A stretch of 64,000 nt of DNA, taken from Roseobacter insulae (GTDB taxonomy: Bacteria > Pseudomonadota > Alphaproteobacteria > Rhodobacterales > Rhodobacteraceae). Position 1 is the first letter of the stretch, and every line of letters starts with the position of its first letter. This document shows positions 46,007 through 54,429 of the stretch, piece by piece. Both the position numbers and the translations under genes were made by a program. Under the pieces are notes generated by a model, which saw only the letters and a list, made by a program, of their open reading frames with translations, had not been told where the DNA came from and made no database searches. The stretch is from NCBI RefSeq assembly GCF_019375555.1, contig NZ_JAHXDN010000008.1, forward strand, positions 1 through 64,000. Reading direction: 5' to 3'.

Positions 46007-49000
46007 ATGCAAGTGGTGGACAGATTTCCGGCCAGCGGATTCCTCAACGGACCCCGCACACTTGTCCTGCGCAGCCTGCCGCCGGGCGCGCGGCTGAAAT
46101 CATTCCGGCTGCTGATTACGCCGATTGCCGACGAGAGCGGCGCTGTCGGCCCGGGGCTGGAGGCCCTCACTTTCCCGGCGGGGAGTGGCCCGCAGTCTGA
46201 TGTGGCGATCGATCCCGCGGAACCCGCCCGGCCCACTGGTGTGACGCGCACCAGCGGCACCGGCGCCCTGCCCTGGACAGAGGTGGCGTTCAATGGATTC
46301 CGGGCACTGCAAAACGTCGGTGGGATCGGGCTGGCGGGGGCCGCGTTGCAGGTGGATGTTGGGGGGCTCTTTGTCGCTGTTGACGCCAACGGCACCATTC
46401 CCCAGCAATCAGGAGATTTCCCCCTGCCCGGTGACACTGCGGATCTTCCCGGCCTGTCGGTACAGCGGATGCGTCTGGTCGCACCCGACGCGGTGCCGCC
46501 GCTGCCCTTGGTCACCGACATCACCCTGCGGGCGGTGGCGAGCAACCTCACGGTCGCCTTGGGTGAGCAACCGGCTGTCTGGGCGCGACCGGGCGATGTG
46601 ACAACGGCTGTCGAAACCACTGAACTGGTCGAGTTTGCTCAGGCTGCGCTGGCCGTCGCTCCGGTTGAACACGGCTTTGCGGTGCTGCCGGTGACCGTCA
46701 AAACCGATACCACAGCGCGCCTGGGGATCGAAATAAGGGCGGAATACGACGAAACGAGCACGAGCCTGCCTGCAGGCTTGCCCGAGATGACGCTGGATTA
46801 CTCTCACGACGGCATTGCCGACGCGGGTGACGGCCTGCTGAAAGTCAAGGTGCCCGACGGCATGGAACTTGACCCGGACAAGACACGGGTGGAGATCGCA
46901 GGCACCTTTGAAAACAGTCAGATCAGCTTCGGCGCCTTGGCCGATCGCTCCCCGCAGGGGGCGCTTGACGTACCCGCGGGGCACGCGGTGGCCACCCCGC
47001 TCGCGATGATCGAAGAAACGGTGGCCGATGCTGTAGATGTGCTGTTGTCCACGTCCGACCGGAATGCCGGGGTCGAGATCGACCTGCGCGAGGATTTCGA
47101 CGGCAAACCGGGGGACGTATCGCTTCTGGCCACCCGGGCAACCGGATCGCTTGATGTCTCACGTCATGGCACGCCCCGCTGGCTCAATGCTGCACTTGGG
47201 CAGGCCGTCACGCTGCCTGCGGCGAATACGCAGACAGGCAAACCCCGCTTTTGGATCGTCGTTCAAAGCGTCGCCGGCTCCGTCACCTGGCATCTCAACC
47301 CCGAGCGCGACGGCACCGCCGAGGCGCAGACCAGCGACAACGGCGGCCTGTCGTGGCGTCCGGCACGGGCGACGGACGTGCCCGGGGCGCTGGCACCACA
47401 GGTTCGCCTTCGCCGGGCATCACCGGTTTTCAACGTGCCCGTCCGGGCAGAGATCGACCGTGGCAGCGCGGCGGAAATCCTGGAACTGGACGCGTTCCAA
47501 CCGCTGGGCAGAGTCGAGTTCTCGCTCGATTCAGAGCGGTTTACCACTGCGGTCAACGCCGCGCTTGATCGCCGCCTGGCCGATGCCTGCCCCCGTGGTG
47601 AGCACCTGATCAATGGCGGGTTTGCCGATCGTGAAGAGGCCGAGGTTTATCGTCCCGCCGGGTGGACGGCGAGCGGCGACAGTGTGGGGCGTCGGGTGTT
47701 CGGCGTGCGCCTTGCGCCGGAGTTGGACCCCGATGACGTAACAATCCTGCCGGTGACACTGGTGCGCGTCGGCACCAACGAGGACCCGGCTGAATCGCTT
47801 TCACAGGTGTTGACCGTGTCGCCGGGATGCCCTTACCGGCTGACCTTCCGCGGTTTCGGTCTGGCACCGGGCGGCCGGATCGAGGTGATCTGGCGCAGTG
47901 CCGACTGCGGGGTTGCCGGGGTGGATGTGCTGGAGCCGCCCCCTGCGTCAGTCATTGCCGATCCGGTTGTGTTCAGCGCGGCGGTTTCCGGGGGTCCGAT
48001 CCTCGCGGCGATACCCGCAGCGACCCTCGACACGACGGCACCCGCCGGGGCGCAGCAAGCCGAAGTCAGGCTTGTGGCCAGCCCGGACGACTCGTTCTTT
48101 GTCGACGTCGTTTCTTTGACCGCGGGCACCCGGTCGCTAGCCAATCCTGACATGAGGGAGGCAGCGGCGCCCGAAGACGGCACACGTGCGATCAAGGGAT
48201 GGGAGACGGCACCGCAAGACGCCTTTGCGGACGCGGCATTTTCTTTTGGGGCCGGACTTGGCGGGGTGACCTTGTCCAACAGGGACACCCGGGGCAGAAC
48301 GCTGGTTCTGCGCCAAGGTATTACCGTCATACCCGGCACAAGGGTGGCCGCCGGTCTGGAAACCACCGCGCCAGCCGATGGCCCCGACCCTGTGTTCAGC
48401 ATTGTGTGGCATGGGTCGGAGCGCGCACCGCTGACAACAGCCGTGTCAAGGGACGGTGCCGAGATCACCCGGCTTGCCGGCACCGTTCCCGATACGGTCC
48501 GGCAGGCGGAGGTGCAGATCGCCCTTGCCCAGAACGCAACGCTGACGGTTGTGGCCGTCGCGGTGGAGGCCGCGCCACCTGCCGAGGTGCCGGTTGCCTT
48601 CCTGTCGGAAGCGCCCGGGCGCCTGACGGTGCGTGATTTCACCGTTGGCTTCCGTCCACGACCCGTGCCGCAGACCCCGGTGGCACCGGGCACGCCCTGC
48701 GCCGTAACCCCGCCGGACGCCGCCCCCGGCGATGTCTGTGAACCCGACCCCTGTTGCGGCAAATCCGGGGCTGCCGAACCGGCCACTGCCACTGCCGTTA
48801 CCACGGTCTCTGCCCTTCCGCCGACGGCGACGATTGCAAGCCTGCGCCCGGCAACCACGCCTGCACTTTCGGTCATGGGCACGTTGCCCGCGGCAAGCGC
48901 CAGCGCCCGCCTTGCGGCCGTTGCGACACGGATGTCGCTGGCGGGCACGCGCCCCCGCCGGGTGCTGCGCGTGGCCGAAACCGCAGTCACCCTGCGGGCC

Positions 49001-49198
49001 GCCCTGCCGGTTGGTGACATCAACGGGGTGGGCGAGGTGCGCACCACGCAGCTCGCAACGGTGGATATCAGAACTGTCGGTGATCTCGCCCGTATCGTAC
49101 CGGAAGACCTTGTCCGGCGTCTGGGCTATACAGACGCGCTGGCACAGGATCTCGTAGCCAAGGCCAAGGCGCTCATGGAAGATCAGACACCCTCCTGA
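46007..49198 (+). CDS. Large beta-rich tail-cluster protein with C-terminal helix-hairpin-helix-like region
   Basis: A 1063-residue protein without signal peptide. The N-terminal 900 residues are beta-rich, with jelly-roll-like segments (HLINGGFADREEAEVYRPAGWT near 540, and a second similar GTRSLANPDMREA near 715) that look like carbohydrate-binding modules. A Cys-containing linker CEPDPCCGKSG is near 920. The final 60 residues (GDINGVGEVRTTQLA, IRTVGDLARIVPEDLV) look like tandem helix-hairpin-helix units. GAGGAG precedes the ATG. It is the last gene of the rightward operon, and its stop overlaps the convergent activator gene by 16 bases. Role: baseplate decoration or fibre; uncertain. Confidence 0.65.
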   Translation: MQVVDRFPASGFLNGPRTLVLRSLPPGARLKSFRLLITPIADESGAVGPGLEALTFPAGSGPQSDVAIDPAEPARPTGVTRTSGTGALPWTEVAFNGFRALQNVGGIGLAGAALQVDVGGLFVAVDANGTIPQQSGDFPLPGDTADLPGLSVQRMRLVAPDAVPPLPLVTDITLRAVASNLTVALGEQPAVWARPGDVTTAVETTELVEFAQAALAVAPVEHGFAVLPVTVKTDTTARLGIEIRAEYDETSTSLPAGLPEMTLDYSHDGIADAGDGLLKVKVPDGMELDPDKTRVEIAGTFENSQISFGALADRSPQGALDVPAGHAVATPLAMIEETVADAVDVLLSTSDRNAGVEIDLREDFDGKPGDVSLLATRATGSLDVSRHGTPRWLNAALGQAVTLPAANTQTGKPRFWIVVQSVAGSVTWHLNPERDGTAEAQTSDNGGLSWRPARATDVPGALAPQVRLRRASPVFNVPVRAEIDRGSAAEILELDAFQPLGRVEFSLDSERFTTAVNAALDRRLADACPRGEHLINGGFADREEAEVYRPAGWTASGDSVGRRVFGVRLAPELDPDDVTILPVTLVRVGTNEDPAESLSQVLTVSPGCPYRLTFRGFGLAPGGRIEVIWRSADCGVAGVDVLEPPPASVIADPVVFSAAVSGGPILAAIPAATLDTTAPAGAQQAEVRLVASPDDSFFVDVVSLTAGTRSLANPDMREAAAPEDGTRAIKGWETAPQDAFADAAFSFGAGLGGVTLSNRDTRGRTLVLRQGITVIPGTRVAAGLETTAPADGPDPVFSIVWHGSERAPLTTAVSRDGAEITRLAGTVPDTVRQAEVQIALAQNATLTVVAVAVEAAPPAEVPVAFLSEAPGRLTVRDFTVGFRPRPVPQTPVAPGTPCAVTPPDAAPGDVCEPDPCCGKSGAAEPATATAVTTVSALPPTATIASLRPATTPALSVMGTLPAASASARLAAVATRMSLAGTRPRRVLRVAETAVTLRAALPVGDINGVGEVRTTQLATVDIRTVGDLARIVPEDLVRRLGYTDALAQDLVAKAKALMEDQTPS

Positions 49199-50583
49199 GC
49201 GGGCATGTCATCGGCATTCTCCTGAAAGGCCGAAGTGTCGATCTTGTGTTTCTTGAGCAGTTTTCCCAGCGCGCGACGTTCCTTTCCGGCATGGCGCGCA
49301 GCCCGCGTCACATTGCCCTGCGCCGCGCGCATCAATGACAACAGGTAGCCCTTCTCGAAGGTGTCGATCGCCTTGCGCTTGGCCGCACCGAATGCCTGCG
49401 GCTGCGCATCCGCACCGCAGTCCGGTCCAGCGTCCGGCGTCAGCGTGACACTCTGGCCCGTGGCGGTCACCACCGCTCTGTGAACCGTGTTTTCCAGTTC
49501 GCGCACATTTCCGGGCCAGCCATAGGTTGACAGATGTATCCGCGACTCCGGCGTCAGGGTCAGCGGGCCGGTATCGTAAGAGCCCGCGAATTTGGTGAGA
49601 AAATGTTCCGCCAGCAGCTCTGAATCGGCTCCCCGCAGGCGCAGCGGCGGCAAACTCAGCGACAGGACGTTCAACCGGTAAAGTAGATCGGAGCGGAACT
49701 CGCCGTGACGCGCCAGCAGGTGCAGGTCCTCGTTGCCCGCCGCAATCACCCGCAGATCGGCTTTCCGGCTTCGATTGCCCCCGACACGCCGGTATTCCAG
49801 GCTTTCAAGGAAGCGCAGCAGTGCCGCCTGAGCCTTGGCGCTCAGCGCCTCGACTTCATCCAGAAACAACGTGCCGGATTCAGCCTGTGCCACCAAACCG
49901 CTGCGGGCTTCGCGGGCATCGGTGAAGGCCCCGCGCGCGTGACCAAACAACTCCGCTTCGATCAGGCTGTCCGGCAGGGCGCCGCAGCAGACCGGCACGA
50001 AGGGGCCGGATTTGCGGCGTGACAATCTGTGGATGGCACGCGCTGCCAGTTCCTTGCCGGTGCCCGTTTCACCGTGGATCAGCACGGCCGCATCGCATTC
50101 GGCAAACCGCGCCAGCGTCAGCAGGCTGTCCAGAAACACCGACGAACGCCCCACCAACCCAAGGGCGCGCACCGGCGCACTACGCTTCTGGCGCAACACA
50201 TCCTGAACACTGACGTCGCCGGACGGGGCAACGCAGCTCCTCTCCAGCCGAAGCTTCAGCTCGGACCGGCCACAGGGCCATGTCACAAAATCGCGGCTGT
50301 TGCGGATCACCGGTTCAGCCCAGCGGAACGCGGTTTTTTCCAGCGCCAGCAGATGGGCCGGCTCAACCGCGCCGTTTCTCAGGCGGTGCATGGCATTGGG
50401 TGACCACCCGCTGTCCCCCAGATAGATGAGGCTGGGCTGACCATGGGCAGCCTTCGGCATCTGCGTCGGCGGGACAAGGTTCAGCCGGTAATCCAGCTCG
50501 CCCAGAACCCGAACAAGCGCGTCAAACGTGTCGCCGCTTTCCTGCGAGACCAATGTCAGGACGTGAGCCGCGTTCGAAGTCAT
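49183..50583 (-). CDS. Sigma-54-dependent transcriptional activator, receiver-less
   Basis: A 466-residue bacterial enhancer-binding protein. The N-terminal 140 residues are not a receiver with an acidic pocket and Asp site; they are of unknown type. The AAA+ domain (about 145-380) has Walker A GETGTGKE, GAFTDA where the sigma-54 contact loop is usually GAFTGA, Walker B GTLFLDEVEALS, sensor I VIAAGNEDL and arginine fingers in FRSDLLYRL. A Fis-type HTH ends the protein (AAQGNVTRAARHAGKERRALGKLLKKH). ATG 50583 has GGAGAAAGG before it. Its likely target is the sigma-54 promoter at 25287. Confidence 0.88.
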   Translation of the reverse strand: MTSNAAHVLTLVSQESGDTFDALVRVLGELDYRLNLVPPTQMPKAAHGQPSLIYLGDSGWSPNAMHRLRNGAVEPAHLLALEKTAFRWAEPVIRNSRDFVTWPCGRSELKLRLERSCVAPSGDVSVQDVLRQKRSAPVRALGLVGRSSVFLDSLLTLARFAECDAAVLIHGETGTGKELAARAIHRLSRRKSGPFVPVCCGALPDSLIEAELFGHARGAFTDAREARSGLVAQAESGTLFLDEVEALSAKAQAALLRFLESLEYRRVGGNRSRKADLRVIAAGNEDLHLLARHGEFRSDLLYRLNVLSLSLPPLRLRGADSELLAEHFLTKFAGSYDTGPLTLTPESRIHLSTYGWPGNVRELENTVHRAVVTATGQSVTLTPDAGPDCGADAQPQAFGAAKRKAIDTFEKGYLLSLMRAAQGNVTRAARHAGKERRALGKLLKKHKIDTSAFQENADDMPAQEGV

Positions 50584-50606
50584 AACTCGCCGCCTTTCTC
50601 CTGATA

Positions 50607-51551
50607 TCACACCTGTGCCACCTTGACGTCATCAGGCTTCGGGCCACTCGCACGCAGGCTCAGGATGCGTCGCGTAACGTCGAACCAGAAGCCCGCCCCC
50701 AGGCTGACCGCCAGAGCGGTGATCAGCCATCCGGCAACCGATTGAATGGCAACCGCGGGGTCGGCAAAGCGGTCTGTCAGGCTTTCCGTTTCCGTCCAGC
50801 CCAGCGGCAACTGGCCAAACTGATCCATCAGCGGCCCAAGATCACCCGCGACCTGCATCGCGGGGACCGGTGTATTTTCAGCAACCTCGACAAGCGTCTC
50901 GCGCAGCGTTGCATCGGCCCAGAGCTGATGCATGAAGCTCAGCGCATCCGCATCCACGACCACCACCAATACCGCGGCCAGGATCAGGCTGATGGCTTGC
51001 GCGCGGCGCTTGTACCATCCCGACGCACGATCCATCGACTCGTCGAACCAAAGCGACAGCCGCTGCTCCACCGAGGCGATGCGGCGCTGGATAGACCGGT
51101 CGGTGTTACCAATCTGCCCGATCATCAGGGCAAGCGCGTCTTTCAGCGGACCCTTGGGCATGTCGCGCACGATGTCCGGTGCCCGCCCCAAAAGCTCATC
51201 TTCCGAAATCGGCGCAGCTGGCCCGTTTGCATTCCGGCGCCGCAGGGTGTCGAGCAGCGCGGTCACAAACGAGTGGTTCGGCATGTAGGAAGGACCATTT
51301 CCGACCAAACCCGTCAGCCAACTGCGCGCATTGCCCCGGTAGAGCCGCTTGATCGCGGGATGGTCCAGAACGTCGTCGGCCAGTGCCTTGCCGCCGTCCT
51401 CCAGAAGGTTGCGCACGGCGCGTATCAGATTGCCTGCGCGCATACCGAAGAGACCGGCAATCATTTCCTGGATTGTCGTGACAATTAAACTCAGCGTCAG
51501 AAAAAGGAGGGCAAGCCCCAAAAACGTCTCAAGTACTACGGAACCGAACAC
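50607..51551 (-). CDS. Membrane protein of unknown function linked to the activator
   Basis: A 314-residue protein with an N-terminal hydrophobic helix (LETFLGLALLFLTLSLIVTTI), a cytoplasmic or periplasmic domain of about 150 residues, a second helix (AISLILAAVLVVVVDA near 195), and a third near the C-terminus (VAGWLITALAVSLGAGFW). It ends 23 bases before the activator start on the same strand, so the two are probably co-transcribed. It may sense the envelope and control the activator, or help export or dock the machine. I do not recognise the family. Confidence 0.68.
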   Translation of the reverse strand: MFGSVVLETFLGLALLFLTLSLIVTTIQEMIAGLFGMRAGNLIRAVRNLLEDGGKALADDVLDHPAIKRLYRGNARSWLTGLVGNGPSYMPNHSFVTALLDTLRRRNANGPAAPISEDELLGRAPDIVRDMPKGPLKDALALMIGQIGNTDRSIQRRIASVEQRLSLWFDESMDRASGWYKRRAQAISLILAAVLVVVVDADALSFMHQLWADATLRETLVEVAENTPVPAMQVAGDLGPLMDQFGQLPLGWTETESLTDRFADPAVAIQSVAGWLITALAVSLGAGFWFDVTRRILSLRASGPKPDDVKVAQV

Positions 51552-51995
51552 AGTATTGACCCCAATATTTCAAAATACGCAGAATGGTCAGAAAGCACGA
51601 CTGTACAGAATGCAGTTTGGGTAATCGGACGCCAAAATTGCATCCCAACAGACAATAAGTTAACAGATTCTACCCTCGGTAGCAAATTATGCGGCGACGC
51701 GCCGCTTGTCGTCCGGGATTGTTTTGTCAAAACCGGGGGTTCACGCTCGCGCCACATATCCGGGTGGCGGCGGTGGTGGAGGCCCTTGGCGCATCGTCTC
51801 ACGCCGCCGCGCAGTGTCGGGGCGACGGTCCGTGATGGATAGCGCACTTGCATGACTTCCGGGGGGTCGGTCCTTACCCTGAAGCCGGATCAGATGTAGC
51901 GGCCTTGCGGGTATGTGGAGATCACCAACCTTGGTAAAAAACAAGGGGCGCGCCCGGCATTTCAGTATTCCGACCGATAACGGATCTGTTAGAAA
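51552..51995. other. Intergenic region between the tail cluster and the copper module
   Basis: About 450 bases without a supported gene. It contains a short perfect hairpin GCGGCG-ACG-CGCCGC (51691-51705) without a T run. Short frames on both strands have no family features. The region should hold the promoter of the leftward membrane protein/activator pair, but I find no consensus. Confidence 0.5.
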
Positions 51996-52002
51996 CTTGT
52001 GC

Positions 52003-52033
52003 TTGACCTTCCCGTAGGTGGAACGCTTATTGG
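52003..52033 (+). promoter_or_regulatory. Candidate CueR/MerR-type copper-responsive promoter
   Basis: TTGACC (52003-52008) overlaps ACCTTCC (52006-52012), and after 7 bases GGAACGC (52020-52026) follows. CueR-family operators have ACCTTCC-N7-GGAAGGT overlapping a -35 element and a stretched 19-20 bp spacer. Here a TATTGG possible -10 lies 19 bases after TTGACC. The left half is perfect and the right half keeps GGAA. It stands 50-80 bases before a cytochrome c'/multicopper oxidase operon. The regulator itself is not in the window. Confidence 0.68.
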
Positions 52034-52082
52034 CCGATTGCAACGCACCAGAGGCGTCACCCAAACTGGAAAGACAGAAACT

Positions 52083-52520
52083 ATGAAGTCATTGAACCTG
52101 CTCACCTTAATAGCCATTGTGCTGGCCGGCGCTGCATTTGCGCATACCGGCGTGAAGAACGCCGCGGTCAAAGCCCGGATGGATGCAATGAGCGGGATTG
52201 CCGACGGGATGAAAGTTCTTGGCCAGATGGCGAAGGGAGAAACGGGCTTTGACCAATCCGCGGCGCAGGCGGCTGCGACTGCAATCGCCAGACATGCGGC
52301 TGCCACACCGGAGTTGTTCGAAGCGCGCGAGGATGACCCGAAATCCGAGGCCAAGCAGGCGATCTGGAGCAACTTCGATGATTTCACCAGCAAGTCGCGC
52401 GACTTGGAAGAGATGGCCCTTGGATTGGCAACCAGCATTACCGGCCCTGCCGATTTGGGGCCAGCAATGGCATCGCTGGCGGCCAACTGCAAAGCTTGTC
52501 ACAAAGCATATCGCGAATAG
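52083..52520 (+). CDS. Cytochrome c' (class II)
   Basis: A 145-residue periplasmic protein. Sec signal MKSLNLLTLIAIVLAGAAFA, then a four-helix-bundle region (VKARMDAMSGIADGMKVLGQMAKG, and so on) and the C-terminal heme motif CKACHKAYR at the end of the last helix, typical for cytochrome c'. Such proteins bind NO or quench reactive species, and some are found with copper enzymes. It heads the operon with a multicopper oxidase and a class I cytochrome. Confidence 0.88.
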   Translation: MKSLNLLTLIAIVLAGAAFAHTGVKNAAVKARMDAMSGIADGMKVLGQMAKGETGFDQSAAQAAATAIARHAAATPELFEAREDDPKSEAKQAIWSNFDDFTSKSRDLEEMALGLATSITGPADLGPAMASLAANCKACHKAYRE

Positions 52521-52532
52521 GAATTGCATTTC

Positions 52533-53834
52533 ATGACAGTCAAACGCCGAACGTTTCTGATGGGGGCCGGTGCCGCGCTGGCGCTGCCGCGTACGACCCT
52601 GGCCAGCCCGAATGTCCTGCGCGCCGAGCCGGTCAGTGCCCAGATCCTGCCGGAAGGGGATGGCGCAACCGCAATGCTGGGTTTTAACGGATCGACACCC
52701 GGACCGGAGCTGCGTGTGCGCCAGGGCGAGACGCTGGCCGTGCGGTTCGACAACCAAACCGACGAAGGGTCGTCAGTGCATTGGCACGGCATTCGTCTGC
52801 AAAACGCCATGGATGGCGTGCCGGGCCTGACGCAGCCGCTGGTTCAGCCCGGCGACAGCTTTGACTACCGGTTTCAGGCACCTGATGCCGGAACCTTCTG
52901 GTACCACTCTCACAACCGCTCTTGGGAACAGGTGGCCAAAGGGCTCTATGGCCCTTTGATTGTTGAGGAGGTCAACCCGCCTCAGGTCGATCACGATATT
53001 ACGGTGATGCTGGACGATTGGCGGATCGAAGAAACGGGCACGCTGGTGGGGGGGTTCGGCAATCAGCACGATTTCGCACATGCCGGACGCCTGGGGAATT
53101 ATGCGAAAATTCTTCCGTCGCGCAGCACTGTCGCACTGGGCGATCGCATTCGGCTGCGCCTGATCAACACCGCAACAGCCCGGGTGTTTCCCATTCGGAT
53201 TGACGGGCTCGCGGCAAAAGTTGTGGCGCTGGACGGCATGCCACTGGCCACGCCGCGCGCCCTGGAGGACTTTCAGCTTGCTCCGGCGCAGCGCGTGGAC
53301 ATCATCGGTCGCGTCACCGGGCAGGTGGATTTCCTGTTTGTCCTGCGCGATGACATCTATGAAATGGGGCACTTGGCGATCGTGGGCGAAAACACAACAC
53401 CCCTCAGCGCTTCTGTCGATGCATTGATGCAACCTGACGTAAAGCGGCCCAAGGAGATTCCGGACAGGTCTTTGACGCTGAAAATGGAAGGCGGCGCAAT
53501 GGGCGGGCGTCATGCAGGAGGCGACATATGGTCCTTCAACGGCGTCTCGGGATTGTCCGATGCGCTCCTTGCCAGCATCACACGTGGCGAGACCGCGGTG
53601 ATTGATCTGATCAATGACACCCGCTTTGCGCACGGCATTCACCTGCATGGTCACCATTTTTACGAATTGGCCGATGATGGTACCCAAGGAGACCTGAGAG
53701 ACACAACCTTGGTTGATCGAGGCGAGGTGCGCAAGATCGCCGTGGTTTTCGACAACCCCGGAAAATGGCTGCTGCATTGTCACATGCTGGGGCACCAGGC
53801 CTCCGGTATGAAAACCTGGATTGACGTGTCTTGA
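52533..53834 (+). CDS. Multicopper oxidase, Tat-exported
   Basis: A 433-residue periplasmic copper oxidase. Tat signal KRRTFLMGAG, then the four copper-ligand motifs in order: HWHGIRL (about 85), FWYHSHNRS (about 125), HGIHLHGHHF (about 370) and HCHMLGHQASGM near the C-terminus. The last provides the type 1 Cys, His and axial Met. It is shorter than CueO (516) and lacks a Met-rich insert. ATG 52533 was chosen, as it lies just before the Tat motif. With the CueR-like site upstream it is likely to oxidise Cu(I) or protect against copper, perhaps passing electrons to the neighbouring cytochromes. Confidence 0.92.
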   Translation: MTVKRRTFLMGAGAALALPRTTLASPNVLRAEPVSAQILPEGDGATAMLGFNGSTPGPELRVRQGETLAVRFDNQTDEGSSVHWHGIRLQNAMDGVPGLTQPLVQPGDSFDYRFQAPDAGTFWYHSHNRSWEQVAKGLYGPLIVEEVNPPQVDHDITVMLDDWRIEETGTLVGGFGNQHDFAHAGRLGNYAKILPSRSTVALGDRIRLRLINTATARVFPIRIDGLAAKVVALDGMPLATPRALEDFQLAPAQRVDIIGRVTGQVDFLFVLRDDIYEMGHLAIVGENTTPLSASVDALMQPDVKRPKEIPDRSLTLKMEGGAMGGRHAGGDIWSFNGVSGLSDALLASITRGETAVIDLINDTRFAHGIHLHGHHFYELADDGTQGDLRDTTLVDRGEVRKIAVVFDNPGKWLLHCHMLGHQASGMKTWIDVS

Positions 53835-54262
53835 GACCGGTCATGGCGCTGATCGCGATGATTGCTGCGACCACCGCACAGGCGGATCACGAGTTGAATG
53901 ACCGCGATCTGGACACCGGCAAGGCGCTTTACGGCGAGAATTGCGCATCCTGCCACGGGGCCGATCTGGAAGGGCAGCCCGATTGGCAAACCCCGGATCA
54001 AGACAGCGTGCTGCGGGCCCCGCCGCATGACGAAACCGGTCACACGTGGCACCACGACAATCTGCTCCTGTTTCAATACACCAAGCTGGGCGGACAATGC
54101 GCCTTGGCCGCGCGCGGCGTCACCGGCTTCCAAAGCGGGATGCCCGGCTTTGGCGAAACACTGACTGACGACGACATATGGAACATCCTGTCTTACATCC
54201 GCTCAACCTGGCCGGAGCCAATTCAGGACATCCAGACCACGCGGAACCCGCCCCACGACTAG
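53831..54262 (+). CDS. Class I cytochrome c
   Basis: A 143-residue periplasmic cytochrome. A signal peptide (VMALIAMIAATTAQA), a heme site CASCHG near residue 38 and an axial Met in the C-terminal GMPGF, with LTDDDIWNILSYIRSTW as last helix. The start is a TTG overlapping the oxidase stop, or ATG 53843. It is the third gene of the copper/redox unit. Confidence 0.86.
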   Translation: MRPVMALIAMIAATTAQADHELNDRDLDTGKALYGENCASCHGADLEGQPDWQTPDQDSVLRAPPHDETGHTWHHDNLLLFQYTKLGGQCALAARGVTGFQSGMPGFGETLTDDDIWNILSYIRSTWPEPIQDIQTTRNPPHD

Positions 54263-54265
54263 TCC

Positions 54266-54403
54266 CATCGCCCGGTACAGTGCGTTGGGGCTATCAGGAG
54301 CACTCAAACTGGTCCAACAAAGGTCGCTCGGCAGACGCCGTGACAATGAGTTTCATAGTCTGCTCGCCTGAACGTCCCGCACTTTGAAGGTGACCGGGCG
54401 ATG
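54266..54403. repeat. Long-range 11-bp perfect inverted repeat
   Basis: CATCGCCCGGT (54266-54276) and ACCGGGCGATG (54393-54403) flank a 116-base spacer between the convergent cytochrome and GlxA-type genes. The arrangement could be a small non-autonomous element or a bidirectional RNA structure. No target-site duplication was recognised, so it may be chance. Confidence 0.4.
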
Positions 54404-54429
54404 CAAAGCCTGCCAAGCTTGACGGGACA

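Noticed and set aside
25343-49198. A complete Mu- or P2-like prophage
   Set aside because: No capsid, portal, terminase, integrase, transposase, repressor or lysis genes, and the cluster has its own sigma-54 control.
25343-49198. A type VI secretion system
   Set aside because: PAAR, spike, hub and gp25-like genes are shared with T6SS, but there is no TssJ/L/M membrane complex, ClpV or two-part TssB/C sheath; the sheath is one phage-type protein.
51627-51641. Possible second sigma-54 promoter (CGGACGCCAAAATTGCA)
   Set aside because: GG and GC are 11 bases apart rather than 10, and no gene begins at a fitting distance on that strand.
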